Assembly: GCA_934728065.1 (NCBI GenBank)
Contig: CAKVDW010000008.1
Coordinates: 14,039 to 78,038 of the forward strand
Source: an uncultured Campylobacter sp.
GTDB taxonomy: Bacteria; Campylobacterota; Campylobacteria; Campylobacterales; Campylobacteraceae
Length of the DNA: 64,000 nt
Reading direction: 5' to 3'
Shown here: piece after piece, positions 56,264 through 63,749 of the stretch
Numbering within the stretch: the first letter of the stretch is position 1
How the letters are laid out: each line of letters opens with the position of its first letter
The notes under the pieces: model-generated
Seen by the model: only the letters and a program-made list of their open reading frames with translations
What the model was told of the DNA's origin: nothing
Database searches by the model: none
Position numbers and translations under genes: made by a program

Positions 56264-56747
56264 AAAATTTAATCTTATAAGTATTTTTATCTTGCTTTTT
56301 TTGGTATTTTCAAATGGCTGTTTTTCAAATTCAAGTGGCGGTAAAGTTGGCGAAAAAGCTCCTAAAATTTCAGCTAAAAAGCTTAATGAAGAAAAGCTTA
56401 CCCTTGAAAAAGACAAAATCACAGTGCTGGTGTTTTTTGAAAATGGTTGTGCTGCTTGCATAAAGGAATTGCCATTGCTTGATGAGTTTGCATACGAGCA
56501 AAGAGACAAACTCCAAGCCATAGCGATAAATTCAGTCGATGAGTTTAAAGCTATACAAGAGTTTAAGAACAAATACAAGCTTGAAAATATCACCTTTGGC
56601 AAAGATGATTTAGATATTTCGTGGCAAAGATATAGCATTTTTGCCTTACCAACCACTATCATCATCAAAGATAGCGTTGTCATCGAGCGTATCACAGGAG
56701 ATAAACCTTGGCAAGATTTACAGTCAAAGCTTTTATCCTTGCTTTAA
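56256..56747 (+). CDS. Thioredoxin-like lipoprotein (iron operon)
   Basis: A 163-residue periplasmic TlpA/thioredoxin-fold lipoprotein: signal with lipobox (VFSNGC, Cys22), VGEKAPKISAKKL start of the fold, active site CAAC in FENGCAACIKELP, and the cis-proline region IFALPTTIIIK. It overlaps the ATPase gene by eight bases. Probably keeps the cysteine-containing membrane partner in a suitable redox state. Confidence 0.88.
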   Translation: MLKKFNLISIFILLFLVFSNGCFSNSSGGKVGEKAPKISAKKLNEEKLTLEKDKITVLVFFENGCAACIKELPLLDEFAYEQRDKLQAIAINSVDEFKAIQEFKNKYKLENITFGKDDLDISWQRYSIFALPTTIIIKDSVVIERITGDKPWQDLQSKLLSLL

Positions 56748-57199
56748 TGCTCTTTTTTGCAAATGCTTGTGATTTTAACAAGGCTTTTATTGCTTTAAAC
56801 AGCGATAAAGATTATAAATTTGAATTTAATGGCTTTGAAAAAAGACTTCATTTAAACACTCAAAAGCCCTACGCTTTAGTGTTTTTTACGAAAGACTGCG
56901 GTGTATGTAAGGAGCAAATCAAAATCCTCAACAGTCTTAACCAAATTTACAACTTTGACTTTTTTATAATCTTAAATGATGCCTCAAACAAAGAAGAAGC
57001 AAGACTTTGGGCTGAAAATAAAGATTTATTTTTACCACTTTTTTACGAAAAAAGAGCTGTCAATTTCCTTTCTCGTGCTGTTGGAAGCATTTACGCCGTG
57101 CCTGTCATCGTTTTTGTAGATAAAAAGGGCATTTTAGGCAAAAAATTCATCGGCTTAACCCCGCAAAGCGTGTTGAGTAAGGAAATTTTAGCCTTATAA
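56708..57199 (+). CDS. Second thioredoxin-like protein (iron operon)
   Basis: 163 residues with active site CGVC (TKDCGVCKEQI) and cis-proline region IYAVPVIVFVDKK. A TTG start at 56708 is preferred: it has AGGAG seven bases ahead and gives a full signal peptide (FTVKAFILALMLFFANAC). The alternative ATG at 56747 would cut the signal in half. Overlaps the previous gene by 40 bases. A short copy of its C-terminal coding sequence recurs at 63657-63716. Confidence 0.86.
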   Translation: MARFTVKAFILALMLFFANACDFNKAFIALNSDKDYKFEFNGFEKRLHLNTQKPYALVFFTKDCGVCKEQIKILNSLNQIYNFDFFIILNDASNKEEARLWAENKDLFLPLFYEKRAVNFLSRAVGSIYAVPVIVFVDKKGILGKKFIGLTPQSVLSKEILAL

Positions 57200-57277
57200 A
57201 TTTGGCTCATTTGGGCAAATTTATAAGACTTTTTGCGAAAAATTCATCATTTAACGCCTTAAAAAGTTTTAATGATT

Positions 57278-58081
57278 TCAAGCTTTCATCTGCACCAAAA
57301 GTTCAAGCACTAAATTCGCTTGATGAGCTGCGCAGATATTTACGCGCGGTGCCATCAGTCCGTTTCCTACCTTTGCGCCGCTTACCAAGTCCCCGCACAT
57401 ATAAAAATTCTGCGCGATTTTGCGCGTTTTTATCTCGTTTGAGTTGCCATATCCTGCAAGCCCAGACGCACAAATCAGCGTGGTTTGCGGAAAATGCTTG
57501 TGAAAATTTTGCGCCAGCATAGCCTTTGCAAGTGCGCTGTCAAAGGCTTCGCACACTATGTCGCACTCTTTGAAAAGTGTGGGTATGTTTTCGTGCGTGA
57601 TTTTAAGGGCGTGCGTTTGCGTGCTGATGAAGGGGTTGATTTTAGCGATTTGTTCGCTCAAAGCCTTTGTTTTGAGCTTTCCCAAATCCTCGACAAAGTA
57701 GCTTTGGCGGTTTAAATTGCTTGGTTCTACCACATCAAAATCGATGAGAATGAGCTTGCCAACGCCTATGCGAGCAAGCATTATGGCGATATTTGAGCCA
57801 AGCCCGCCCAGCCCGCACACAGCCACGACACTTTTTTTGAGCTTGTTATGCACTTTTGGGGTGTGGCGCGAACTCATCATCGCTTCAAGTGCCTCGCGTG
57901 GGGGCATAATACCGCGCGCTATGCAAAAAAGCTCATCGCCCTCACTTAACGGCACAGCCTCGCGCGTGCAAAAGCCGTTGATTATCCACACATCGTTTTC
58001 ATCGCTACTTTTGCTGCTTAAAAATTCTACGCTTGTTGAGGCGTTTGTTTCGCATTCTGTGTTGTTGAATTTTATTTTCAT
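57278..58081 (-). CDS. thiF: ThiF, adenylyltransferase for ThiS
   Basis: E1-like enzyme that adenylates the ThiS C-terminus, 267 residues. It begins with a ThiS-like domain of about 65 residues (MKIKFNNTECETN...GFCTREAVPLSEGDEL), followed by the nucleotide fold GLGGLGSNIAIMLARIGVG and VVEPSNLNRQSYF with the conserved Arg. This is the ThiF family-2 layout. The start at 58081 follows AAAGGAC; the frame is open upstream, but that part is translated repeat DNA. Separated from thiS by 285 bases of repeat-rich sequence. Convergent with the iron operon. Confidence 0.93.
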   Translation of the reverse strand: MKIKFNNTECETNASTSVEFLSSKSSDENDVWIINGFCTREAVPLSEGDELFCIARGIMPPREALEAMMSSRHTPKVHNKLKKSVVAVCGLGGLGSNIAIMLARIGVGKLILIDFDVVEPSNLNRQSYFVEDLGKLKTKALSEQIAKINPFISTQTHALKITHENIPTLFKECDIVCEAFDSALAKAMLAQNFHKHFPQTTLICASGLAGYGNSNEIKTRKIAQNFYMCGDLVSGAKVGNGLMAPRVNICAAHQANLVLELLVQMKA

Positions 58082-58127
58082 TTTTGTCCTTTCATATTCA
58101 TTTTGTCTTACTGACTTATTTTCCCTT

Positions 58128-58221
58128 GTCATACTGAGCGATAGCGAAGTATCCATTAAATTTAAAGCGTGTTTTAAATTTCTTTGGATTTTTCGCCTTT
58201 TTACAAAAGGCTCAAAATGAC
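58128..58221. repeat. Palindromic element, second copy
   Basis: Same nested design as the macB element: GTCATACTGAGC (58128-58139) and GCGAAGTATCC (58144-58154) on one side, GGATTTTTCGC (58187-58197) and GCTCAAAATGAC (58210-58221) on the other. It is intergenic here. Confidence 0.8.
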
Positions 58222-58276
58222 AAGGGGCTTGCGGTTTGCGCCTTGCAACCCGTTGGGTCGCTACGCTCAAAATGAC
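58222..58276. repeat. Partial palindromic element
   Basis: Ends in TCGCTACGCTCAAAATGAC (58258-58276), the same right end as the neighbouring element, but its left arm is degenerate (AAGGGGCTTGCGG...). Looks like a second, decayed copy in tandem. Confidence 0.6.
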
Positions 58277-58366
58277 AACGGATAAAGCTTTTTCATACCA
58301 TTTGACAAGTCGCACGCCCAAAGGCTTGCAAAGCATTAACCAAAGCGCAAAGCCGTTTTCACACGG

Positions 58367-58558
58367 CTACCCTCCGCCCACAAAGCACACCACTTCGGCT
58401 TCATCGCCCCTTTGAAACACCACGCTATCAAAGTCATCTTTGCTTATGATTTGCCCATTTAGCTCTAACGCCACAAATTTAGCGTCCAAGCCCCTTTGCG
58501 CAAGATAATCCATAAATTTCAGCTCATTTAGCTCTAAATTCTCGCCGTTGATTTTCAT
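58367..58558 (-). CDS. thiS: ThiS, sulfur carrier of thiazole synthesis
   Basis: 63-residue ubiquitin-fold carrier, MKINGENLELNELKFMDYL to FVGGG, with the C-terminal Gly-Gly that is adenylated by ThiF and thiocarboxylated. The start overlaps the stop of the restriction-modification gene by four bases (ATGA). A copy of its first codons is found at the far end of that gene (62345-62372). Confidence 0.92.
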   Translation of the reverse strand: MKINGENLELNELKFMDYLAQRGLDAKFVALELNGQIISKDDFDSVVFQRGDEAEVVCFVGGG

Positions 58559-58561
58559 TTT
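58534..58561. repeat. 28-bp direct repeat, copy 1 (5' end of thiS)
   Basis: Covers the first eight codons of thiS and the bases just before it; identical to 62345-62372 in the same orientation. The two copies bracket the restriction-modification gene. Confidence 0.92.
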
Positions 58562-61500
58562 TTGTCCTTTTGGGCTAGATTTTCAAGTTCGTTTTGAATT
58601 TTTATCGTCTCTTTGATGATACAAGCGACATTTACAAGGTGTTCAAGTTCAGCCTTGCTTAACGCCTTGCCTACTCGGTATTTGAGCCATTTATCAAGCA
58701 CCTTATAGCCGCCTATACTGAATTCAAAAATACTTTTTGCAACGCCAACTATCTCCAAGTCGTCATTAAGTATAATTTTATCATCAATGAAACGCGGCTT
58801 TTCAAGGGTGAAATTTGGTTTTTGCTTATCTGCCTTGTCGCTAAATTTAAGGGCTATGCTTTCATCATTTGGGATATTTTTAAGCAAATGCAAATCAATG
58901 AGCTTTTGCCCGATTTTTGCAAAAGTTTCAAATTCGCTCTTGCTCACTTCAAAATTTACTCTTGGAAAGCCTATTTTAAGGTATTCTAAATACTTCTTGC
59001 GATATGTGGGGTTGAATAAATTCGCATAAATAAAGGCTAAAATTTGCTCAGCACTTTTATCTTTTAACACCTTGCTTTTAATGATAAATTCTTTAAATTC
59101 GGGCGTGAAATTTGGTGTTGGCTCAACTTTATCCACTTCCTTGTCGTGTCTATAAATATAAAGCGGAGCGATATAAGTTTCTGAGCCTGAATTTGCTCCA
59201 CCTAACGACCTATCAGCGATAGTATCGACAATCAATCCATAATCAAAATTTGAATTTAAGCAAGTTTTTGGAAAGCAAAGTCCTAAATTTTCGCCTTTAA
59301 TAAAATGCTGCATCGTTTCATAACACGCACGCCTTAAAAAACCTTGTTTATCACTATAAAAAGTATATCGAAAATCAAATGGGTGAAAGGCTAATGACAC
59401 TATTTTTGATTTCAAAATGTCTTTATGTTTAGGGTTTATTTCCCCCTCCCTTGCGGAGGGGGTTAGGGGGTGGGTAAATTTTGCGCTAGCAAAATTATCA
59501 TCATTTAAAGCTTCTTTAATCACACTTAAAACGCCCTCTAAATTCTCTAAAATTTCATTATTCCAAAAGCGTAAAATCCTAAAATTTTGCGATTCTAAAT
59601 AAAAATTCCGCTCAATGTCATCAAAATTTTGATTGTGCTGTCCGCCATCACATTCTATGATAAGCCGTTTTTCTAGGCATACAAAATCAGCGATATATTT
59701 AGAGTCTATGACAAACTGCCGCCTAAATCCAAAGCCTAGTTTTTTACTTCGTAATTCTTGCCAAAGTTTATTTTCTGCTTGCGTAGGATTTTTTCGCATA
59801 GCTCGGCTAAATTCTTTCATATATGGGGCAAGTGGGCGGTGGCTTGGGCTTTTGTCTGTTTTTATACCCACCCCCAAACCCCCTCCGCAAGGGAGGGGGC
59901 TTTTCAGTGTTTTATCGTTTAAAGATAAATTCTTATCGGCAAACATAGAGCGTATGTCTGCTTTTGCTTTTTCAATCCAAACATTGATATTATTTTCTTC
60001 TAAACCATACTTACTTTTTATTTCAGTAATGCTTAATTCACAAAAATCACTCAAAATTTGCTCCAAATCAGTTTTATTAAAACAAATACTTATGCTATTT
60101 CTCTTATTTTCAACCCCACTACTGAAATTCTCAAAAATCGCTTTGCTTTCTCCCAAAGCCTTATCACCAGCCAAAGCCCAAAAGTTTTCATACTCATCAT
60201 TTTCAAAGCTTTTTGGCACAAACCAAAAATAAGGCTCATCGAGTTTTAACTCTTGCCATTTTACTGAATTTAAGCCATTTTGAGCGATTGAATTTAAAAG
60301 GGCGAATTTATCATTTCTTTTTAAAATGCCATTGTCATTTGTTGAATGATAAAAAACTTTGGCTAAGTTGTCATATTGAGCCGTAGGCGAAATATCTCTA
60401 TTGTTTTGTTTGGATACTTCGCTACGCTCAGTATGACAAGGAGTGTCAGTATGACAAGATGGGGTGTCAGTATGATAAGTGTCTTTGTATTTCACAAACA
60501 AGCTTATGCAAACGCCTACTCTTATGTCAAAGACATTTTCATCGCCACTATCGCCGTGTAAATTTAAGATATAAATCTCATCAAAGGCGCGAGCTAGGCT
60601 TTGTCTCATCTTGCGGTGCGTGCGCCCGTCTAAAAAAGAATTGTTGGTGATAAAGCCCATTAAACCTTGCTTTTGATTTTGTTCTAAAAGTTTCCATTGC
60701 GCAAAGCGAATAAATTTAATATAATCATCATCAAGGGGCTGAATGTTTGTTTCATTTAGCCCTTGTTTGTAACTTTGCAAAAGCTTTAAAATCTCATCGC
60801 CTTTGTTTTTGCTTTTGACATTGTAAGGCGGGTTGCCTAAAATCACTAACAAATCTTCTTGGCGTTTGAGCTTTAATGCCTCATCTCTTTGCCCTTTAAG
60901 GCTGTCAAATGGCACTTGCATTTGAATTTGTTTGTCGCCATCTAAATCAAGCGTGTTGGTAAGAAAAATTTGAAATTTATGCGTGAGATTTAAATCGCTA
61001 AAACCTTTTTGTCTCAAAATCGAACTTAATTTTAAATGTGCGACTATGTAAGGGACAAAAGAAAGCTCAAAGCCGTAAATGTCTTTAAGGCATTTGTTTA
61101 TAATCAACTCTTTGGCAAAAACCTCACTTTCATTTGCTAAAATCAGCTCAAACACTTTTGCCAAAAAGCTGCCCGTGCCTGTGGCAAAGTCAAGCACTTT
61201 TACGCTTTCATCATTAAAGCCTTTTTTGTCAAATTTGCTTTGCAAAAGCTCGTTTAGGCTTGAAACTATCATATTGACAACGGGTTGTGGCGTGTAAAAA
61301 ACACCGCCTTCTTTGCGCCTTTGCTCGCCACGCAAGGTGTCATAAGCCTTTAAAAAGTCCTCATAAAGATATATAGAAAGGCTTTGAATTTCTTTTTCAA
61401 AGCTTGTGGCTAGGCTTGGCTTGTCTATTAGGGCTATGGTTTTTTTGACATTTTCAAGGGCGTATTTAATGTTTTCAGGTAGGGCAAAAAATGGCAAAGA

Positions 61501-62325
61501 ATAATACACAAATTCTTGCAAGGTTAAAAAATGCTGCGGGAGAAGCTGGATAAAACTTTGGATAGGGATTTTGTCTATCTCAAATTCATCATTTTCTATG
61601 TAAGCGACAAACATACCATACACCACGCTTTGAGCGAGTATATCGCAAAATTCTATCTTTGAAAATGTCGTATTTTCAAGGCTGGCAAAGGTAGCAAAGG
61701 CTTTTTCAAAACTTTCTTTAAATTGCGTGTTAAGTAATCCTGCCTCATCGCTTTTAAAAATCGTCTCGCTCAAATAAAAGCTTTGAGTGCTTAAAATAGC
61801 CACTAGCTCGTCTTTGTTTGTGATATTTGCCACGCTTTCAAAAAAGCTTTGCAAAAGCTGGATAAAGGCGTTTTGGATTTCTATGTCTTTGGCTTTTTCT
61901 TGCGTAAAAAGCGCGTTTTCAAGCCCAAAAGGAAAAAGCGTTATGTCAGCTATTATCTTACCAAAAGAAAGCAAAATAAAGCGGTTGTAGTCGGTTAAGA
62001 TGATATTTGGGCAAACGGCAAGGTATTTTTCAATCTGCTTGCCTTTAACAAGCGTGTCTAAATTTTCTTTGTAGTTTTTACACTCGATAAAACCTTGCAA
62101 GGCTTCATAATGTGGCGTTTGCTTGTAAATTTTAAAATCAGGGCGAACGCTACCTTGCCCTTGCTCCGCTTTTGGCTCGTGAGTAAGCCTAATGTCCTTT
62201 GGTTTTAAGGCATTAAGCAAGTTTTCTAATGGCGTGCGAAAGGTGTGTTCGTTGAAATCACCTTTTTTTACAATGCTTACAAGCTCACTATGATAGGCTT
62301 TTAAATGCTCTTTAATCTCGTTCAT
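58555..62325 (-). CDS. Single-chain restriction-modification enzyme (type IIG/ISP-like) with two in-frame mobile-DNA insertions
   Basis: A 1256-residue protein. An N-terminal nuclease domain has RPDF near residue 62 and GFIECKNY near residue 80 (PD...ExK). A helical linker leads to an N6-adenine methyltransferase with FYTPQPVV, motif I DFATGTGSFL (about 380) and motif IV NPPYNV (about 498). A target-recognition half with HPFDFRYTFY follows. Two segments are foreign to the family. About residues 615-652 (DTPCHTERSEVSKQN) are translated from a palindromic repeat. About residues 809-961 are a complete DUF559 endonuclease domain flanked by inverted repeats. The frame stays open through both. Its start overlaps a 15-codon thiS remnant and its stop overlaps thiS. 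Activity after the insertions is uncertain. Confidence 0.88.
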   Translation of the reverse strand: MNEIKEHLKAYHSELVSIVKKGDFNEHTFRTPLENLLNALKPKDIRLTHEPKAEQGQGSVRPDFKIYKQTPHYEALQGFIECKNYKENLDTLVKGKQIEKYLAVCPNIILTDYNRFILLSFGKIIADITLFPFGLENALFTQEKAKDIEIQNAFIQLLQSFFESVANITNKDELVAILSTQSFYLSETIFKSDEAGLLNTQFKESFEKAFATFASLENTTFSKIEFCDILAQSVVYGMFVAYIENDEFEIDKIPIQSFIQLLPQHFLTLQEFVYYSLPFFALPENIKYALENVKKTIALIDKPSLATSFEKEIQSLSIYLYEDFLKAYDTLRGEQRRKEGGVFYTPQPVVNMIVSSLNELLQSKFDKKGFNDESVKVLDFATGTGSFLAKVFELILANESEVFAKELIINKCLKDIYGFELSFVPYIVAHLKLSSILRQKGFSDLNLTHKFQIFLTNTLDLDGDKQIQMQVPFDSLKGQRDEALKLKRQEDLLVILGNPPYNVKSKNKGDEILKLLQSYKQGLNETNIQPLDDDYIKFIRFAQWKLLEQNQKQGLMGFITNNSFLDGRTHRKMRQSLARAFDEIYILNLHGDSGDENVFDIRVGVCISLFVKYKDTYHTDTPSCHTDTPCHTERSEVSKQNNRDISPTAQYDNLAKVFYHSTNDNGILKRNDKFALLNSIAQNGLNSVKWQELKLDEPYFWFVPKSFENDEYENFWALAGDKALGESKAIFENFSSGVENKRNSISICFNKTDLEQILSDFCELSITEIKSKYGLEENNINVWIEKAKADIRSMFADKNLSLNDKTLKSPLPCGGGLGVGIKTDKSPSHRPLAPYMKEFSRAMRKNPTQAENKLWQELRSKKLGFGFRRQFVIDSKYIADFVCLEKRLIIECDGGQHNQNFDDIERNFYLESQNFRILRFWNNEILENLEGVLSVIKEALNDDNFASAKFTHPLTPSAREGEINPKHKDILKSKIVSLAFHPFDFRYTFYSDKQGFLRRACYETMQHFIKGENLGLCFPKTCLNSNFDYGLIVDTIADRSLGGANSGSETYIAPLYIYRHDKEVDKVEPTPNFTPEFKEFIIKSKVLKDKSAEQILAFIYANLFNPTYRKKYLEYLKIGFPRVNFEVSKSEFETFAKIGQKLIDLHLLKNIPNDESIALKFSDKADKQKPNFTLEKPRFIDDKIILNDDLEIVGVAKSIFEFSIGGYKVLDKWLKYRVGKALSKAELEHLVNVACIIKETIKIQNELENLAQKDKK
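59442..59475. repeat. Terminal inverted repeat of the DUF559 cassette (one end)
   Basis: 34 bases: C5-T-C3-TTGC-GGA-G5 hairpin followed by TTAGGGGGTGGGT. Translated on the coding strand as THPLTPSAREGE. Confidence 0.92.
59866..59899. repeat. Terminal inverted repeat of the DUF559 cassette (other end)
   Basis: Reverse complement of 59442-59475 with one mismatch (AAA here against TAA expected). Translated on the coding strand as SPLPCGGGLGVG. Confidence 0.92.
60370..60437. repeat. Palindromic element in the restriction-modification gene
   Basis: Third copy of the nested design: GTCATATTGAGC (60370-60381) and GCGAAATATC on one side, GGATACTTCGC (60412-60422) and GCTCAGTATGAC (60426-60437) on the other. 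Coding strand reads CHTERSEVS. It is followed by two further GTCAGTATGA-type units in tandem, up to about 60475. Confidence 0.82.
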
Positions 62326-62369
62326 TTTACCCCCTTGAATTTGCCTAAATTCTCGCCGTTGATTTTCAT
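62322..62369 (-). pseudogene. Duplicated 5' end of thiS, 15-codon remnant
   Basis: Reads MKINGENLGKFKGVK then TGA. The first eight codons and the AGGGACAAAATG start region copy thiS. The TGA overlaps the ATG of the restriction-modification gene (ATGA), so ribosomes starting here would be delivered to that gene. Confidence 0.8.
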
Positions 62370-62372
62370 TTT
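62345..62372. repeat. 28-bp direct repeat, copy 2
   Basis: Identical to 58534-58561, in direct orientation, at the upstream end of the restriction-modification gene and 16 bases or so downstream of the dapE stop region. Confidence 0.92.
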
Positions 62373-62388
62373 GTCCCTTAAATTCAGC

Positions 62389-63486
62389 CTAAAAATTCTC
62401 TATCAAGTCCTTAAACACAAGGCAAAGTTTTTCAAAGTCAGCCACGCTCACGCGCTCGTTTGCCGCGTGAATGCTCGCGTTTTTCACGCCAAATTCCACG
62501 ACTTTGACGCCAAATTCAGCAAAATATCTTGCATCGCTCGTGCCGCCTTTGGTGTTGAGCTTTGGGGTGATGCCTGTGATTTTGTTTATGCTTTGAGCGA
62601 GCCTTTGGACGATTTTGCTGTCTTTGTCCGTGATGAAAGGCTTGGAGCTTTGCCTTATGTCAAGCTCATAATCAAGCCCAGCGCAAAGCTTTTCTACATA
62701 CTCTTTCACGCTTTGAAAGCTTGTTTGTGGGGAGTTGCGGACATTAAACATTATGCAAAGTTCGTTTGGCGTTACATTACAAAGCTCTATACCGCCGCGA
62801 ATGTCAGTGATGACTATTTTTGACGGGCTAAAATCCTCATCGCCCTTGTCTAAATCAAAGCCCGACAAGTTTGCGAGCTTGCTAGCGAAGTTATGCACGG
62901 GATTTACGCACCGCTCTGGGTAAGCAGCGTGTCCTTGCTTGCCCTTGATGATGAGTTTTGCGTTGATAGAGCCGCGCCTGCCGATTTTAAGGTTGTCGCC
63001 AAAGGCGTTTTCGCAAGTTGGCTCAGCCACCACCGCAAAATCAGGCAACATTTGCCTTTCCTGCATAAATTTCAGCACCTCAACAGTGCCGAATTTCGCT
63101 TCGCCCTCTTCATCGCTTGTGATGATGAGAGAAAGGCGAGAGCCTTTAAATTTAGCACTTTGACAAGCATTAAGAAAGGCAGCAAGCCCGCTTTTCATAT
63201 CAGCCGCACCACGAGCATAGATAAAGCCGTCTTTTTCTAGGGGTTTGAAAGGATTGCTATCCCAGCCTTCCCCCGCAGGCACGACATCAATATGCCCGCC
63301 AAAGGCTAAATGCTCGCCGTTTTGGGCAAATTTCTTTGTCAGTAGCAAGTTTTTCACGCCCTCTTTTTCGATGAAAAAGGCTTCAAACTCATCAAGCTCC
63401 AAAGCTATAAAATTCAGCGCTCCGTCATCTTTTGGGGTGAGCGATTTAAAGCGCAAAAGCTCAAATAGTAAATTTTTCGCGTCCAT
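62389..63486 (-). CDS. dapE: Succinyl-diaminopimelate desuccinylase
   Basis: Zinc M20-family hydrolase in lysine and diaminopimelate synthesis, 365 residues. Metal motifs: [14 protein letters not shown] (His and Asp), [20 protein letters not shown] (catalytic Glu pair), VAEPTCEN, and the final [11 protein letters not shown]is. It leads the minus-strand run dapE - restriction-modification gene - thiS - thiF; in C. jejuni dapE is directly followed by thiS (Cj1048c-Cj1047c from memory). Confidence 0.96.
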   Translation of the reverse strand: MDAKNLLFELLRFKSLTPKDDGALNFIALELDEFEAFFIEKEGVKNLLLTKKFAQNGEHLAFGGHIDVVPAGEGWDSNPFKPLEKDGFIYARGAADMKSGLAAFLNACQSAKFKGSRLSLIITSDEEGEAKFGTVEVLKFMQERQMLPDFAVVAEPTCENAFGDNLKIGRRGSINAKLIIKGKQGHAAYPERCVNPVHNFASKLANLSGFDLDKGDEDFSPSKIVITDIRGGIELCNVTPNELCIMFNVRNSPQTSFQSVKEYVEKLCAGLDYELDIRQSSKPFITDKDSKIVQRLAQSINKITGITPKLNTKGGTSDARYFAEFGVKVVEFGVKNASIHAANERVSVADFEKLCLVFKDLIENF

Positions 63487-63656
63487 TGTTTATCCTTAAA
63501 AATAATATTATATCATATATTTATAAAGCAATTTTTAAATAAAACTTAAAGAGCCTTTATTAACCTGCATATCTCGCCACACTTCTTGCTATTTTGGTTC
63601 ATTTACAACTTTCAAACGCCTATATATTTTACTCAATAGTAAGCAGTTTATTTACA

Positions 63657-63716
63657 GGCTTAACCCCGCAAAGCGTGCTGGAAAAAGAGCTGACAAATGC
63701 TGTGTTAAAACCTTAA
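63657..63716 (+). pseudogene. C-terminal relic of the thioredoxin-like iron-operon gene
   Basis: Twenty codons, GLTPQSVLEKELTNAVLKP and stop, with no start. The first 21 bases are identical to 57152-57172, which encode GLTPQSV at the end of the second thioredoxin-like gene. Upstream of it no matching sequence is seen. Confidence 0.7.
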
Positions 63717-63724
63717 ATTTATGC

Positions 63725-63730
63725 TATAAT
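63725..63730 (+). promoter_or_regulatory. -10 box of the last gene
   Basis: gcTATAAT 20 bases before the ATG at 63750. Confidence 0.55.
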
Positions 63731-63749
63731 ATGCTTAAAAAGGCGTAAA

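Larger units (their letters stand above)
58082..58366. other. Repeat-filled gap between thiS and thiF
   Basis: 285 bases with no gene, in a place where C. jejuni thiS and thiF are close together. It contains one complete palindromic element (58128-58221) and one partial element directly after it (58222-58276). Confidence 0.8.
59442..59899 (-). mobile_element. DUF559 endonuclease cassette with 34-bp terminal inverted repeats, inserted in frame
   Basis: A 458-bp unit. Ends at 59442-59475 and 59866-59899 are inverted copies that match at 33 of 34 bases. Each begins with a hairpin (CCCCCTCC, loop CTTGC, GGAGGGGG) and continues to GGGTGGGT. The 390 bases between them encode, on the minus strand, a DUF559/Vsr-like endonuclease domain: RKNPTQAENKLWQELRSKKL, FRRQFVIDSKYIADFVCLEK, LIIECDGGQHNQ. 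An internal ATG at 59820 (MKEFSRAMRKNPTQ) is where free-standing DUF559 proteins usually start. No stop codon closes the domain; it reads on into the host protein. Confidence 0.85.

Noticed and set aside
57202..57522. Plus-strand open stretch after the iron operon
   Set aside because: It is the reverse strand of the thiF 3' half, with an Arg/Ser/Leu-rich composition typical of shadow translation.
58082..58336. An 85-residue N-terminal extension of thiF
   Set aside because: The extension is translated palindromic repeat; the family start with a good AAGGAC site is at 58081.
59442..59899. Intein in the restriction-modification gene
   Set aside because: No intein splicing motifs (N-terminal Cys/Ser block A or C-terminal His-Asn block G) are visible; the insert is a bare nuclease domain between DNA repeats.
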